Below are positions 1 to 7,414 of a DNA stretch of 8,940 nucleotides, in pieces; the stretch's first letter is position 1; each line of letters begins with the position of its first letter. Source of the stretch: Bacteroidia bacterium (GTDB lineage: Bacteria > Bacteroidota > Bacteroidia > Bacteroidales > GCA-2748055); assembly GCA_030596245.1 (NCBI GenBank), contig JAUVKN010000167.1, positions 1 to 8,940 of the forward strand, written 5' to 3'. A program made the translations under genes and the position numbers. Below the pieces are notes generated by a model. It did no database searches and was not told the DNA's origin. It saw nothing but the letters and a program-made list of their open reading frames with translations.

Positions 1-494
1 CCTTTGCCTTTGTCTGGTCCAAGACGACCAAAGTCGGCCACATAGTTAAACCAATGGTCATCAATAATTCCCAATACATCGGGTGGAGTTTCCAGTACCA
101 TGGGTTCATCATCCAATTTGAGCCAGGTTCCCATATAAACCGAAGTGGTATTAGGTGTTAGCCAGAGTGCTTTGGAATCCATTAAATCCTCAAAAAGTAC
201 TGCAGTGTAATTTGCGGGACCAAATTCAAGAAGTCCCCTTTTTAAACCCTCCATGGATGCGATTTGAATTCCTTTTATGTAGGCATCAACAGCATAATGA
301 AAGTCGAGATAATCGTAAACTTTATCAACTGTTTCTTTTTTGGGCACACCATCAAAAAAGTTAAGTTCGCCTATGCGGGTATCCAATGTATTTGGTGTTG
401 AGATACCTTCAGGAATGTCCATGGTCATTTTCATTTTCGCAGGAGCAGTTGTTACTCCGGCAGTTTTGGTTTCAGGACTACTACATGCAGCCAT
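1..494 (-). CDS. DUF1254 domain lipoprotein-like protein, partial, start codon apparently lost
   Basis: The minus strand is open from codon 530-528 to base 1, and the gene continues beyond the window. From the ATG at 494 the product begins MAACSSPETK and carries a DUF1254 N-terminal domain, with the family-like stretch TPNTTSVYMGTWLKL and, at the edge, GRLGPDKGKG. The neighbouring upstream gene has a matching ADKGKG motif, so the two are paralogues. In-frame codons before 494 read LNKLLAAAVIVT, an obvious hydrophobic signal peptide leading to a lipobox (MAAC). No ATG, GTG or TTG precedes them: a TAA at 533-531 sits directly before the CTA codon. The stretch therefore looks like an original (M)NKLLAAAVIVTMAAC lipoprotein signal whose start is gone. 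The ATG at 494 is the only ordinary start and would give a protein without an export signal. The molecular function of DUF1254/DUF1214 proteins is not known. It may be a pseudogene; the rest is unseen. Confidence 0.72.
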   Translation of the reverse strand, partial: MAACSSPETKTAGVTTAPAKMKMTMDIPEGISTPNTLDTRIGELNFFDGVPKKETVDKVYDYLDFHYAVDAYIKGIQIASMEGLKRGLLEFGPANYTAVLFEDLMDSKALWLTPNTTSVYMGTWLKLDDEPMVLETPPDVLGIIDDHWFNYVADFGRLGPDKGK

Positions 495-522
495 GGTAAC
501 AATTACAGCTGCTGCTAAAAGC

Positions 523-921
523 TTATTTAGTTATTTTCTCCACATCTCCCAGCATCCATGTTTTGTAGAAATCTTTTGATTCTGGACCATACAAACGGAA
601 GAGTAAAAAGAAATCTTCGTTGGTTGGTATCCAGTTGGATTCTAATCCTTCCGGCGGATCTGGTCCAAAATAGATGTCGTATGAACCATCTTCATTGTCC
701 TGCATGGTATCCGTGTTTCTTGAGGACAATCCCAGCCTTTCAGCACCCACAACGAATCCTTTTGTTTTAGTGCTATAGACAATTACAGACCAGAAGTCTT
801 TGGCCGGAGTATCTGCCGGCACATTTAATTTATAGTTATCCTTACCGTTAAACTGGTTGCCCTCACTGTCCCGTAACCCGTTCAGGTAGAAAGTGCCACC
901 GCCTAAATATTTTTTCATCAT
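523..921 (-). pseudogene. DUF1214 C-terminal half of the broken DUF1254/DUF1214 gene
   Basis: This 132-codon frame encodes a typical DUF1214 domain: KYLGGGTFYLNGLRD near the start, then VPADTPAKDFWSVIVYSTKT, GLSSRNT, DGSYDIYFGP and, at the end, LFRLYGPESKDFYKTWMLGD. In the family this domain follows DUF1254 in one polypeptide, and the missing N-terminal half lies immediately upstream in another frame. The first codons (MMKKYLGGG) enter the domain abruptly and carry no signal peptide, so I read this as the detached end of the preceding gene, not an independent small protein. Its TAA (525-523) overlaps the signal-peptide codons of the next DUF1254 gene. A separately translated 132-residue protein remains possible, because ATG codons are present at 921 and 918. 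Confidence 0.75.
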
Positions 922-991
922 TTTCGTAAGGAAATCCTAATTGCGGCTGGCCTTCACCAAAATTCCAGACTTGCCATTGCGTTTTTCCGAG

Positions 992-1912
992 TCAGAGCGG
1001 AGACATTGTTTTCCCTGGTGTATTAAAAAAGTATTGCATTGTCTCCCAGGCAATGGCTGCCCCTTCATTAATTGCTCTTTTTTGTTTTTCGGAAGGAGTA
1101 AAAGGGTTGCCTTTTTCTATCCCTAGATCTTTTAACAAAGGTATCATTGCTTTGTCCTGGGTCCGTATGGGATTACTTTGAATTACATGATCGATATCCT
1201 GGAAAAAGGTTTCATCGTATGTAGGTAAGCTATTGAATGAGTGAGGATTAACATGTATATAGTTGGTTGGAGGTGGATTATCTGCTTCAGACAAATAGTA
1301 TGTTTGAATTGTTTGTGCATACTCGGCTGCATCCGCATCGGTTGCTCCATTATACAAACGAGGTCGGAAGGCAAATCCAATATCATGGGTGTCGTAATGC
1401 AATACAATATATCCTACTGGTATTTCACCTTCATATCCAGGAGGCACCAACAGGTATTTTCCACCTTTTCCTTTATCAGCTCCGGATGGGCCAATGTCTT
1501 CAATGGGCTGGAACCATGCATTTACTATAGAACCGAAATAGCTGACCTTATCTGTGGCTGCAGGAACTTCTAACACCACAGGGCCTTTGGCGATGTTAAT
1601 ATTTCCCCAGGCATAGGCAGTAACATCGTTTGCAGTTAAAAATCCATGATTGGATTCAAAGGGCTTTGTTAAATAAAGCACATCGTTATAATCGCCACCA
1701 AGGTCTCTCCGGGTCGCCTTCACAAAATCTACCAGGGCTACGGCTGGCATTGCCCAGATGGCAGCCTGGGTGGCACGTTGTACCATTAATTGGTATTCAA
1801 TGGACGATTCGGTTTCAGTTTTCTGAATTGACTCCTGACTGGATTGTTGTTTATTACAACTAATCATTGTTGCAAAAACACAAATTGCCAGAATAGAAAA
1901 TAGTATTTTCAT
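992..1912 (-). pseudogene. DUF1254 lipoprotein, N-terminal part of a disrupted DUF1254/DUF1214 gene
   Basis: Residues 1-19 form a lipoprotein signal peptide ending in the lipobox MISC, so the product would be a lipidated envelope protein. Residues ~40-230 match DUF1254 (ATQAAIWAMPAVALVDFVKA, TAYAWGNINIAKGPVVLEVP, IGPSGADKGKGGKYLLVPPG). The frame ends at an in-frame TGA (994-992) after NTPGKTMSPL. Reading through the TGA gives LGKTQWQVWNFGEGQPQLGF and then PYENDEK, which still looks like family sequence. The match is lost around 921-915 and resumes one frame over as the DUF1214 half. The full gene (1912-523) thus carries a nonsense codon plus a frameshift, probably with a short internal deletion. 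TGA is a normal stop here (the gene ending at 7378 uses it), so recoding to Trp is unlikely. The biochemical function of the family is unknown. An assembly error could mimic part of the damage. Confidence 0.78.
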
Positions 1913-1994
1913 AATTGTTGTTTTATCTCTTTCGATTAAATGAAAAATTGCTAACTGTTTAATTCAGAACAATTCATATTCTCAGTAATTAAAG

Positions 1995-2165
1995 TTAAGA
2001 GACCCTCCTGTCAATTTAAAATTGTAATTGAATTTCATATTCAAGTCTTTTTTTTCAGCATTGTTGCCTTTTTACTGTCTCACTTTTTCGTAGGATCTCC
2101 CGTCCTCTGCCATAAAAGACATCATAGCTTGTTAGGTTGTTCAGAGGCTGTTTGCTAATTGCACC
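1995..2165 (-). mobile_element. Decayed C-terminal remnant of an IS3-type (rve integrase) transposase
   Basis: Read on the minus strand from 2165, the frame gives QPLNNLTSYDVFYGRGREIL, then RKSETVKRQQC and a TGA (2057-2055). The same frame continues KKRLEYEIQLQF to a TAA (2018-2016) and IDRRVS to another TAA (1997-1995). The pattern N-L-T-x-Y-D-V-[YF]-[YF]-G-R-x-x-x-I-L, followed by basic K/R-rich sequence, resembles the extreme C-terminus of DDE/rve-type transposases of IS3-like elements, which commonly end in similar ADVYYGR...IL...R motifs. Upstream the frame meets a TGA at 2168-2166 and no catalytic DDE region is visible. Only a scar of about 55 codons is left, and I could not find terminal inverted repeats. 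Identification rests on recalled motif similarity. Confidence 0.42.
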
Positions 2166-2512
2166 TCATTCAATATGCAATCAAGTTAACATCCGGCTCG
2201 CTTCCCACCATTTATTATAATCATGAATCCTACTTTATTTCTTTGCCATATCCAGTGTAATGGCATATTCTTATCGTTATCTGCCTACTTGAGAATTTCC
2301 CGGTTTGATTTGGCCGAAACATATCAATGTTGTAAATTACTATCTTAGTCTAAATATCACTCATAACATGAAATCTTTGCTCTCTTCGTAGCCACCAATG
2401 ATGTTAACCTGACCAACAACATACGCTGGTGAATTGATGATATATGAGTAAGAAGTAAAAGTGAGGACACAACGCAATGCGATTAATGATCTAACTAATA
2501 ATTTTAATAGCC
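2166..2512. other. Intergenic stretch without recognisable gene, upstream of the T9SS-protein operon
   Basis: No open frame of useful length or RNA gene was recognised on either strand. The promoter of the plus-strand operon should lie here. However, I found no pair matching the Bacteroidota consensus (TTG about 19-21 bases before TAnnTTTG). The nearest look-alike, AATCTTTG at 2372-2379, has no TTG at the right distance. A weak inverted repeat TGCCAT (2244-2249) / ATGGCA (2260-2265) has a 10-base loop and no T-run. The stretch ATNDVNLTNNIRW, read in plus frame from about 2393, is followed at once by a stop and may be decayed coding sequence or chance. The start at 2513 has no Shine-Dalgarno-like sequence. 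Confidence 0.5.
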
Positions 2513-4852
2513 ATGTCTTTGATCCGACCAATTCCATTTAGTTCATTTAAGAAAAGCAATACAAAACATACTATATTGCTATTGGGGCTAATCTTTTTTC
2601 TGACATTACAGGGTTTTGGGCAGGCATTAACAATCACATCACCCACCTCAGAAACAATCTGGAGCGGAGGTACTACACATGAGATAACCTGGAGTGGAGG
2701 CGCAAGCGAAAATGTAAAAATTAAGCTTTGGTGGGGCGATTTAATGGATGCAACAATTGTGGAAAGCACACCAAATGATGGTAGTTATACATGGACCGTT
2801 CTGGATGGGTATACTGAGAAAGTGGTGCTTTTTATATATGGCGACAACGAAAATGCTTATACGACATTCACTCGCGAAAATAGTGCAGGAGGAATCTATA
2901 TTAATTCTCCAACAACTGGCGTTACCTGGCAACCGGGATCAACACATAACATAACCTGGATAGATAATATCGGTGAAAATGTCAAAATTGATCTTTATTA
3001 TGCTTCAGATGGACCAATTCAACCTTCCTATGCAAGTACAATTACAAGTTCCACCCCCAGTGATGGCTATTATTCCTGGACTATCCCGATCGGGACATCA
3101 CAAGAGAAATATCAGATTAAAATTGAAAGCGTATCAGCAAGTTCTACTCGTGTGTATAGCAGGCACTTTGACATCGGTGAAGAAACTTCATCCTGTATAG
3201 ACAGCTATGAACCCAATGATGCAATCGATAATCCCAGTAAATTTGCCTTCTCTTCAGATATTGGCGGCATATATTACAAGAGTGAGAGCATTGCCGGTAC
3301 CATTCATGAATCGGGAGACTGGGATCATTACAGGGTAAATGTAGAAGTTCCAGGCAATCTGGATATAACCCTGACCAATGTTCCTAATGCTTTTGACCTT
3401 CAGCTGTACGCCAACCCACCCGAGGGTTATGTGGCAGGGTCTTTTACAACTGGAAACGAATACATAGATGTTGATATCTCAACTCCTGGGTTTTATTATA
3501 TCATTGTAGGTTCCCTTGATGGGGCATATGATTGTTCGCCCTATACCCTTGCCGTGGATTGGACGGCCGATCTGTTTCTGGATGTTACCCCCACTTCAAG
3601 GAGTGTCGGTTCGGCATCGGGTACCACCACGTTTGATATATCTTCAAACGCGAACTGGTCGGTCAGTGAAGATGCCTCCTGGTTATCTATTGAGAAGACA
3701 AATTCCGAACTACTTACAGCAATTTTTGATGAAAATAGCGAATTCGTTAACCGTTCGACCAGTATCACAGTATCGGCCGATGGAGTAAGTTCCAAGATTG
3801 TAACCGTTACTCAAGAAGGGTCTGCATGTAACCTGGTTGTTACACCGGATAACCAAAGTGTAGGCCCTGACGCTGGGACCACAAATTTTAACGTCACCTC
3901 AAATGTATCATGGAGTGTGAATAAAACTTCAGACTGGTTATCGACCAGCGTTGATGGAAGTACAATAACCATCAATTATGAAGCAAATGAATCAACTTAC
4001 TCAAGAGTTGCAACTGTTTCAGTTGCCGGGGGTGAATGTTCTGAAATGGTTACCGTCACACAGGAAGGTGTTGCATGTAGTTTAGCTGTTACACCGGAAA
4101 ACCAGAATGTGGGTTCTGCATCAGGCATTGCAAGCTTTACCGTTACTTCAAATGTATCATGGAGTGTAAATGAAACTGCAGACTGGCTATCGACCAGCGT
4201 TGATGGAAATATAATCAGCGTCAGTTTTGATACCAATGGCACATCCAGCTCAAGAAGTGCTTCAATTACAATCACCGCAGGGGAGTGTTCCAAGGTGGTT
4301 ACCCTCGTACAGGAAGAAGGAGAACAACCTCAGTTTCTAATTGGTTCCAGTGCAATTTCACTTGGTGCAACAGCAGGTACGGCTGCATCATTCAGTATTA
4401 CTTCAAATGTAGATTGGAGCATTGAGAAAAATGCCCTTTGGTTGGATGTGAATCCTATGACCGGTACAGGGTCGTACCAGGTGCAAGTGAAAGCAAACGA
4501 GTCTAACAACACAGGAGAAACACGTAGCGACACCTTGCAGGCATCAGGTAATGGTATAACCTATTTGATAGTGGTTACCCAGGATTTTGTTACAGGTGTT
4601 ATAGATCTGTTGGAGTCAGGTATAAATCTCTATCCGAATCCCTCGGGGAGTGAGCTGTATGTGAAACTGGGGACACAGCTGAGCGATTTCACTGTTCGAA
4701 TATTTGATTCCAGGGGTTCATTCTTGTTCATTAACAGCTATAAGAGTGCAACGGAATTCACCATTGACCTCGGTAAGTTTAAAAGCGGCATCTACCAGAT
4801 TAAGATCATGCATAAGGATGGAAGCATTGTCAGGACATTTATAAAACGATAA
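2513..4852 (+). CDS. T9SS-secreted multidomain surface protein (Kre9-like, PPC, four BACON domains)
   Basis: Residues 1-38 form an export signal (KKSNTKHT, then ILLLGLIFFLTLQGFGQA). Residues ~39-120 and ~127-222 are two related Kre9/KNH-like beta domains (ITSPTSETIWSGGTTHEITW; INSPTTGVTWQPGSTHNITW). Residues ~228-350 are a bacterial pre-peptidase C-terminal (PPC) domain starting DSYEPNDA. Four BACON-like modules follow at ~354-436, 439-518, 522-601 and 607-692, each with a [IV]TSNVSWSV-like core and a VTV-TQE-like end. Residues ~698-779 are a T9SS type A sorting domain (INLYPNPS ... KSGIYQIKI ... FIKR), which sends the protein across the outer membrane, usually to the cell surface. No catalytic domain is visible. 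BACON modules are generally held to bind carbohydrate or mucin, so a glycan-binding or adhesive role fits the sulfatases downstream; that is inference. Cys pairs 228/341, 439/509 and 522/592 fall within single domains and could form disulfides. The ATG at 2513 is the only ordinary start after the stop at 2492-2494. Confidence 0.9.
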   Translation: MSLIRPIPFSSFKKSNTKHTILLLGLIFFLTLQGFGQALTITSPTSETIWSGGTTHEITWSGGASENVKIKLWWGDLMDATIVESTPNDGSYTWTVLDGYTEKVVLFIYGDNENAYTTFTRENSAGGIYINSPTTGVTWQPGSTHNITWIDNIGENVKIDLYYASDGPIQPSYASTITSSTPSDGYYSWTIPIGTSQEKYQIKIESVSASSTRVYSRHFDIGEETSSCIDSYEPNDAIDNPSKFAFSSDIGGIYYKSESIAGTIHESGDWDHYRVNVEVPGNLDITLTNVPNAFDLQLYANPPEGYVAGSFTTGNEYIDVDISTPGFYYIIVGSLDGAYDCSPYTLAVDWTADLFLDVTPTSRSVGSASGTTTFDISSNANWSVSEDASWLSIEKTNSELLTAIFDENSEFVNRSTSITVSADGVSSKIVTVTQEGSACNLVVTPDNQSVGPDAGTTNFNVTSNVSWSVNKTSDWLSTSVDGSTITINYEANESTYSRVATVSVAGGECSEMVTVTQEGVACSLAVTPENQNVGSASGIASFTVTSNVSWSVNETADWLSTSVDGNIISVSFDTNGTSSSRSASITITAGECSKVVTLVQEEGEQPQFLIGSSAISLGATAGTAASFSITSNVDWSIEKNALWLDVNPMTGTGSYQVQVKANESNNTGETRSDTLQASGNGITYLIVVTQDFVTGVIDLLESGINLYPNPSGSELYVKLGTQLSDFTVRIFDSRGSFLFINSYKSATEFTIDLGKFKSGIYQIKIMHKDGSIVRTFIKR
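3827..4324 (+). repeat. Tandem duplication of a 249-bp BACON module inside the T9SS protein gene
   Basis: Two adjacent units (3827-4075 and 4076-4324) encode BACON modules 2 and 3 at an exact 83-codon offset. Over 3901-3960 against 4150-4209, 55 of 60 bases agree, far more than between these units and modules 1 or 4. Both units keep the same Cys pair. This points to a fairly recent in-frame duplication within the gene. Confidence 0.85.
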
Positions 4853-4894
4853 ATTACATGAGTTAAGACTTTGTCTGACATCTGGAGTGATTAG

Positions 4895-6373
4895 ATGATT
4901 CTCATTAGAAAAAAAATCATGCAGTTCAGGTGGTTCAACATATTTCATCTGATGATATGGATGATCATCGGCGGTTCCATCTCAGCTTGTACGGAACGGG
5001 AGGAGCTTCCGAATGTTGTAATCATTCTCGTTGATGATATGGGCTATGGTGATCCGGGTTGCTATAATCCACAATCAAAGATACCCACACCAAATATTGA
5101 TCTGCTTGCCAGCGGGGGGATGCGTTTCACCGATGCCCATGCTCCCGGGCCACTGTGTCATCCCTCCCGTTACGGCCTTATGACCGGACAGTATCCTTTT
5201 CGAACCGATATTTCTCTCTGGCGTAAAATACCACTTATTAAAAAAGACCAGATGACCATTGCCTCTTTACTCAAATCTCAAGGATATCACACTGCAATGG
5301 TTGGGAAATGGCATCTTGGATTTCATGAGAGCGGATATGAGAATCCCCTTCCCGGCGGACCTGTGGATTGTGGTTTTGACAGCTTTTTCGGGATGCGGGC
5401 ATCCACAGATATTCCACCCTATTTCTATATTAAGGATGATCATGCCCTGGCCCCCCCTACCAATCACATAGAGGCTGAATCCTCAGAGGGATGGTCACCA
5501 ATACAGGGCAGTTTCTGGAGGGCTGGAGGTATTGCACCCGGAATGGCCTTAAAAGATGTTCTGCCTCGTTTCACAAGCGAAGCGGTCAACGTAATCGAAG
5601 ATCATGCCCGAGGAGATACGGATAATGACAAGCCACTAATGCTGTATCTTGCTTATCCGGCACCTCATACACCATGGTTGCCTTCACCGGAATTTGAGGG
5701 GAAGAGCGGTGCGGGAATGTATGGAGACTTCCTGATGATGGTAGATGCTCAAATCAGACTGGTTCTTGATGCACTTGACCGGACTGGCATGTCTGAGAAT
5801 ACATTACTGGTATTTACATCTGATAATGGTCCGGTATGGTATGATGGCGACGTGGAACGATTAGGTCATGATTCCTCCGGGGGATTGCGGGGTATGAAGG
5901 CCGATGCATGGGAAGCCGGACATCGAATGCCTTTTATAGTTCGTTGGCCGGATCAGGTGAAAGAGGGAGCGGTCACAGACCAGACCATTTGTTTTACCGA
6001 TTTGCTTGCCACCATTGCTGATGTTACGGGTGCCGACCTTCCTGAGGGTGCAGGCCCTGACAGTTACAGTTTTTTACCGGTACTAAGGGGTAAACAACCT
6101 GAAAACCTGCCAATTAGAGGTCCAATTGTTATGAGCTCAGGCAGTTCCCAGGCCATGATGATCCGCTCGGGTGACTGGAAACTGATCAATCAACTGGGAT
6201 CTGGAGGATTTTCGAAACCAAAGTATATCGAACCGGGACCGGACGATCCTGCCGGGCAACTTTATAACCTTGATGATGATCCTGCCGAGACAAACAATGT
6301 TTATTCAGAACATCCTGAGATAGTGGCCAGGCTGATGGCAGAGATGAAACAAATTTTGGACCAGGGAAAATAA
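4895..6373 (+). CDS. Sulfatase (S1 family), lipoprotein
   Basis: Predicted type I sulfatase hydrolysing sulfate esters with a Calpha-formylglycine residue. Residues 1-31 are a lipoprotein signal ending in lipobox ISAC, with Cys32 as lipidation site, so the enzyme should be membrane-anchored. The acidic TEREE after the Cys might act as a surface-export signal, but this is weak. Visible active-site parts are D47-D48 in VDDMGYGD, the maturation signature C88-H-P-S-R followed by YGLMTGQYPFR, K138/H140 in VGKWHLG, H258 in PAPHTP, D310-N311 in TSDNG and K335 in LRGMKADAWEAGHR. At 492 residues it has normal family length. GGAG at 4884-4887, seven bases before the ATG, supports the start at 4895 over the in-frame ATG at 4919. 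Cys-type sulfatases need a formylglycine-generating enzyme (often the radical-SAM anSME), not encoded here. The substrate is undetermined; the region around DIPPYFYI resembles arylsulfatase-A-like members. Confidence 0.93.
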   Translation: MILIRKKIMQFRWFNIFHLMIWMIIGGSISACTEREELPNVVIILVDDMGYGDPGCYNPQSKIPTPNIDLLASGGMRFTDAHAPGPLCHPSRYGLMTGQYPFRTDISLWRKIPLIKKDQMTIASLLKSQGYHTAMVGKWHLGFHESGYENPLPGGPVDCGFDSFFGMRASTDIPPYFYIKDDHALAPPTNHIEAESSEGWSPIQGSFWRAGGIAPGMALKDVLPRFTSEAVNVIEDHARGDTDNDKPLMLYLAYPAPHTPWLPSPEFEGKSGAGMYGDFLMMVDAQIRLVLDALDRTGMSENTLLVFTSDNGPVWYDGDVERLGHDSSGGLRGMKADAWEAGHRMPFIVRWPDQVKEGAVTDQTICFTDLLATIADVTGADLPEGAGPDSYSFLPVLRGKQPENLPIRGPIVMSSGSSQAMMIRSGDWKLINQLGSGGFSKPKYIEPGPDDPAGQLYNLDDDPAETNNVYSEHPEIVARLMAEMKQILDQGK

Positions 6374-6397
6374 GTAAACAGCAAATCAAATCTTCAT

Positions 6398-7378
6398 ATG
6401 AGAAACAGATTATTTTTTGCAGGATTGGTACTGTTGTTACTTTGTGGCAGGACTGCAGCTCAGAGCATGCAGGCAACTGAAAAGAAGAAAATCGTATATG
6501 TAAATTCTTATCACCAGGGACATCCTCCTACCGACGAGGTTACAGCAGGATTATTGGAAAACCTTCCATCTGACAGTTTTGAGATTATCACTTATTTTAT
6601 GGATACAAAGCGAAATCCTTCTCAGGAGTTTATTGAAAACCGGGCTGCTGAATTACTTGATTCCATCCAACAGTCGAAACCGGATCTCCTTGTTGTATCG
6701 GATGATAATGCGGTGAAATACCTTGTTGAACCGAACTTTCAGGGTAACCCTTTGCCAATAGTATTTTGCGGGGTTAACTGGACTGCAGAGCAATATGACC
6801 TGACCAACTGTAATGTTACAGGGATTCTTGAATTGCTTCCGGTAGCTGAATTAGTGCTTACAATGAAATCCTATTACCCTGACCTTCAGAAGCTGCTGGT
6901 GCTTAATGAGAATACAACTACTTCGCGGAAAACAAAACCATTATTGGATACCCTGTTTAACCGTGTCGGGATATCGGTCACACAGGAGCTGGTTGATGAA
7001 TTTGAAAGTTGGAAGTCTGTTTTCATAGATGCGAACAGAACCTATGATATCATCTATTTACAGACCTATGGTGCAATTAAAAACTGGGAGCATGAAGAGG
7101 CTTTAAGAATTATTGATCAGCACATAAAAATACCACTGGTCACATGTGAAGACTTTATGATGCCCTATTCAGTTTTCGGTTTGACGCAAGTTTCGAAGGA
7201 GCAGGGTATGTGGGCAGCAGAAGCTGCAAAAAAAATAGTGCAGGGAACCAGTCCGGCCGATATTCCTGTTTCGAAGAATAAATTGTCGACCATCTGGATA
7301 AATGCCGGTCTTGCAGAGAAAATACAATTCCAGCCCGATTCAGTTCTGATAAGCAAAGCGAATATTGTGCGGTATTGA
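6398..7378 (+). CDS. Periplasmic ABC-type substrate-binding protein (ABC_sub_bind family)
   Basis: The first ~22 residues are a cleavable signal peptide (FFAGLVLLLLCGRTAAQ|S). Cys16 lies inside the hydrophobic core without a proper lipobox, so lipidation is unlikely. The mature part has the two-lobe periplasmic-binding fold of the TrpX/YtmK-type ABC substrate-binding family (Pfam ABC_sub_bind): KKIVYVNSYHQGHPPTDEVT opens lobe 1, SKPDLLVVSDDNAVKYLV and LPIVFCGVNW are typical beta-alpha-beta turns, and ELLPVAELVLTMK begins the second half. The C-terminus carries the conserved-looking SKEQGMWAAEAAKKIVQG and a closing WINAGLAEKI. The protein ends at 326 residues with no membrane segment, kinase or PAS domain, so it is not a visible sensor fusion. 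No permease or ATPase gene is nearby. Wedged between two sulfatase genes with gaps of 24 and 36 bases, it probably binds a small ligand related to their action; the ligand is unknown. The start has no Shine-Dalgarno sequence. Confidence 0.82.
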   Translation: MRNRLFFAGLVLLLLCGRTAAQSMQATEKKKIVYVNSYHQGHPPTDEVTAGLLENLPSDSFEIITYFMDTKRNPSQEFIENRAAELLDSIQQSKPDLLVVSDDNAVKYLVEPNFQGNPLPIVFCGVNWTAEQYDLTNCNVTGILELLPVAELVLTMKSYYPDLQKLLVLNENTTTSRKTKPLLDTLFNRVGISVTQELVDEFESWKSVFIDANRTYDIIYLQTYGAIKNWEHEEALRIIDQHIKIPLVTCEDFMMPYSVFGLTQVSKEQGMWAAEAAKKIVQGTSPADIPVSKNKLSTIWINAGLAEKIQFQPDSVLISKANIVRY

Positions 7379-7414
7379 TGACACCGGAAATTATTATATT
7401 TTAAATTAGAAAAT

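Noticed and set aside
155..579. Plus-strand frames over the left end (155-364, 340-579)
   Set aside because: They are antisense shadows of the DUF1254 coding sequence, with no recognisable domains and poor start contexts.
992..994. In-frame TGA in the DUF1254 gene as tryptophan recoding or selenocysteine
   Set aside because: TGA serves as the normal stop of the gene ending at 7378, a frameshift follows soon after, and no SECIS-like context was recognised. Pseudogenisation is simpler.
2244..2265. Inverted repeat TGCCAT / ATGGCA as a terminator or operator
   Set aside because: Only six base pairs with a 10-base loop, no T-run, and no gene ends just upstream. Such repeats are expected by chance.
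2372..2379. AATCTTTG as a Bacteroidota -7 promoter element
   Set aside because: It misses the leading T of TAnnTTTG, and the nearest upstream TTG (2330-2332) is about 39 bases away, too far for the usual spacing.
2393..2434. ATNDVNLTNNIRW frame as a gene remnant
   Set aside because: Thirteen protein-like residues before a stop are too few to assign to any family.
4864..4878. AGAC-TTT-GTCT mini-hairpin after the T9SS gene as a terminator
   Set aside because: Four base pairs with no following T-run cannot be called a terminator, and the 42-base gap suggests transcription continues into the sulfatase.
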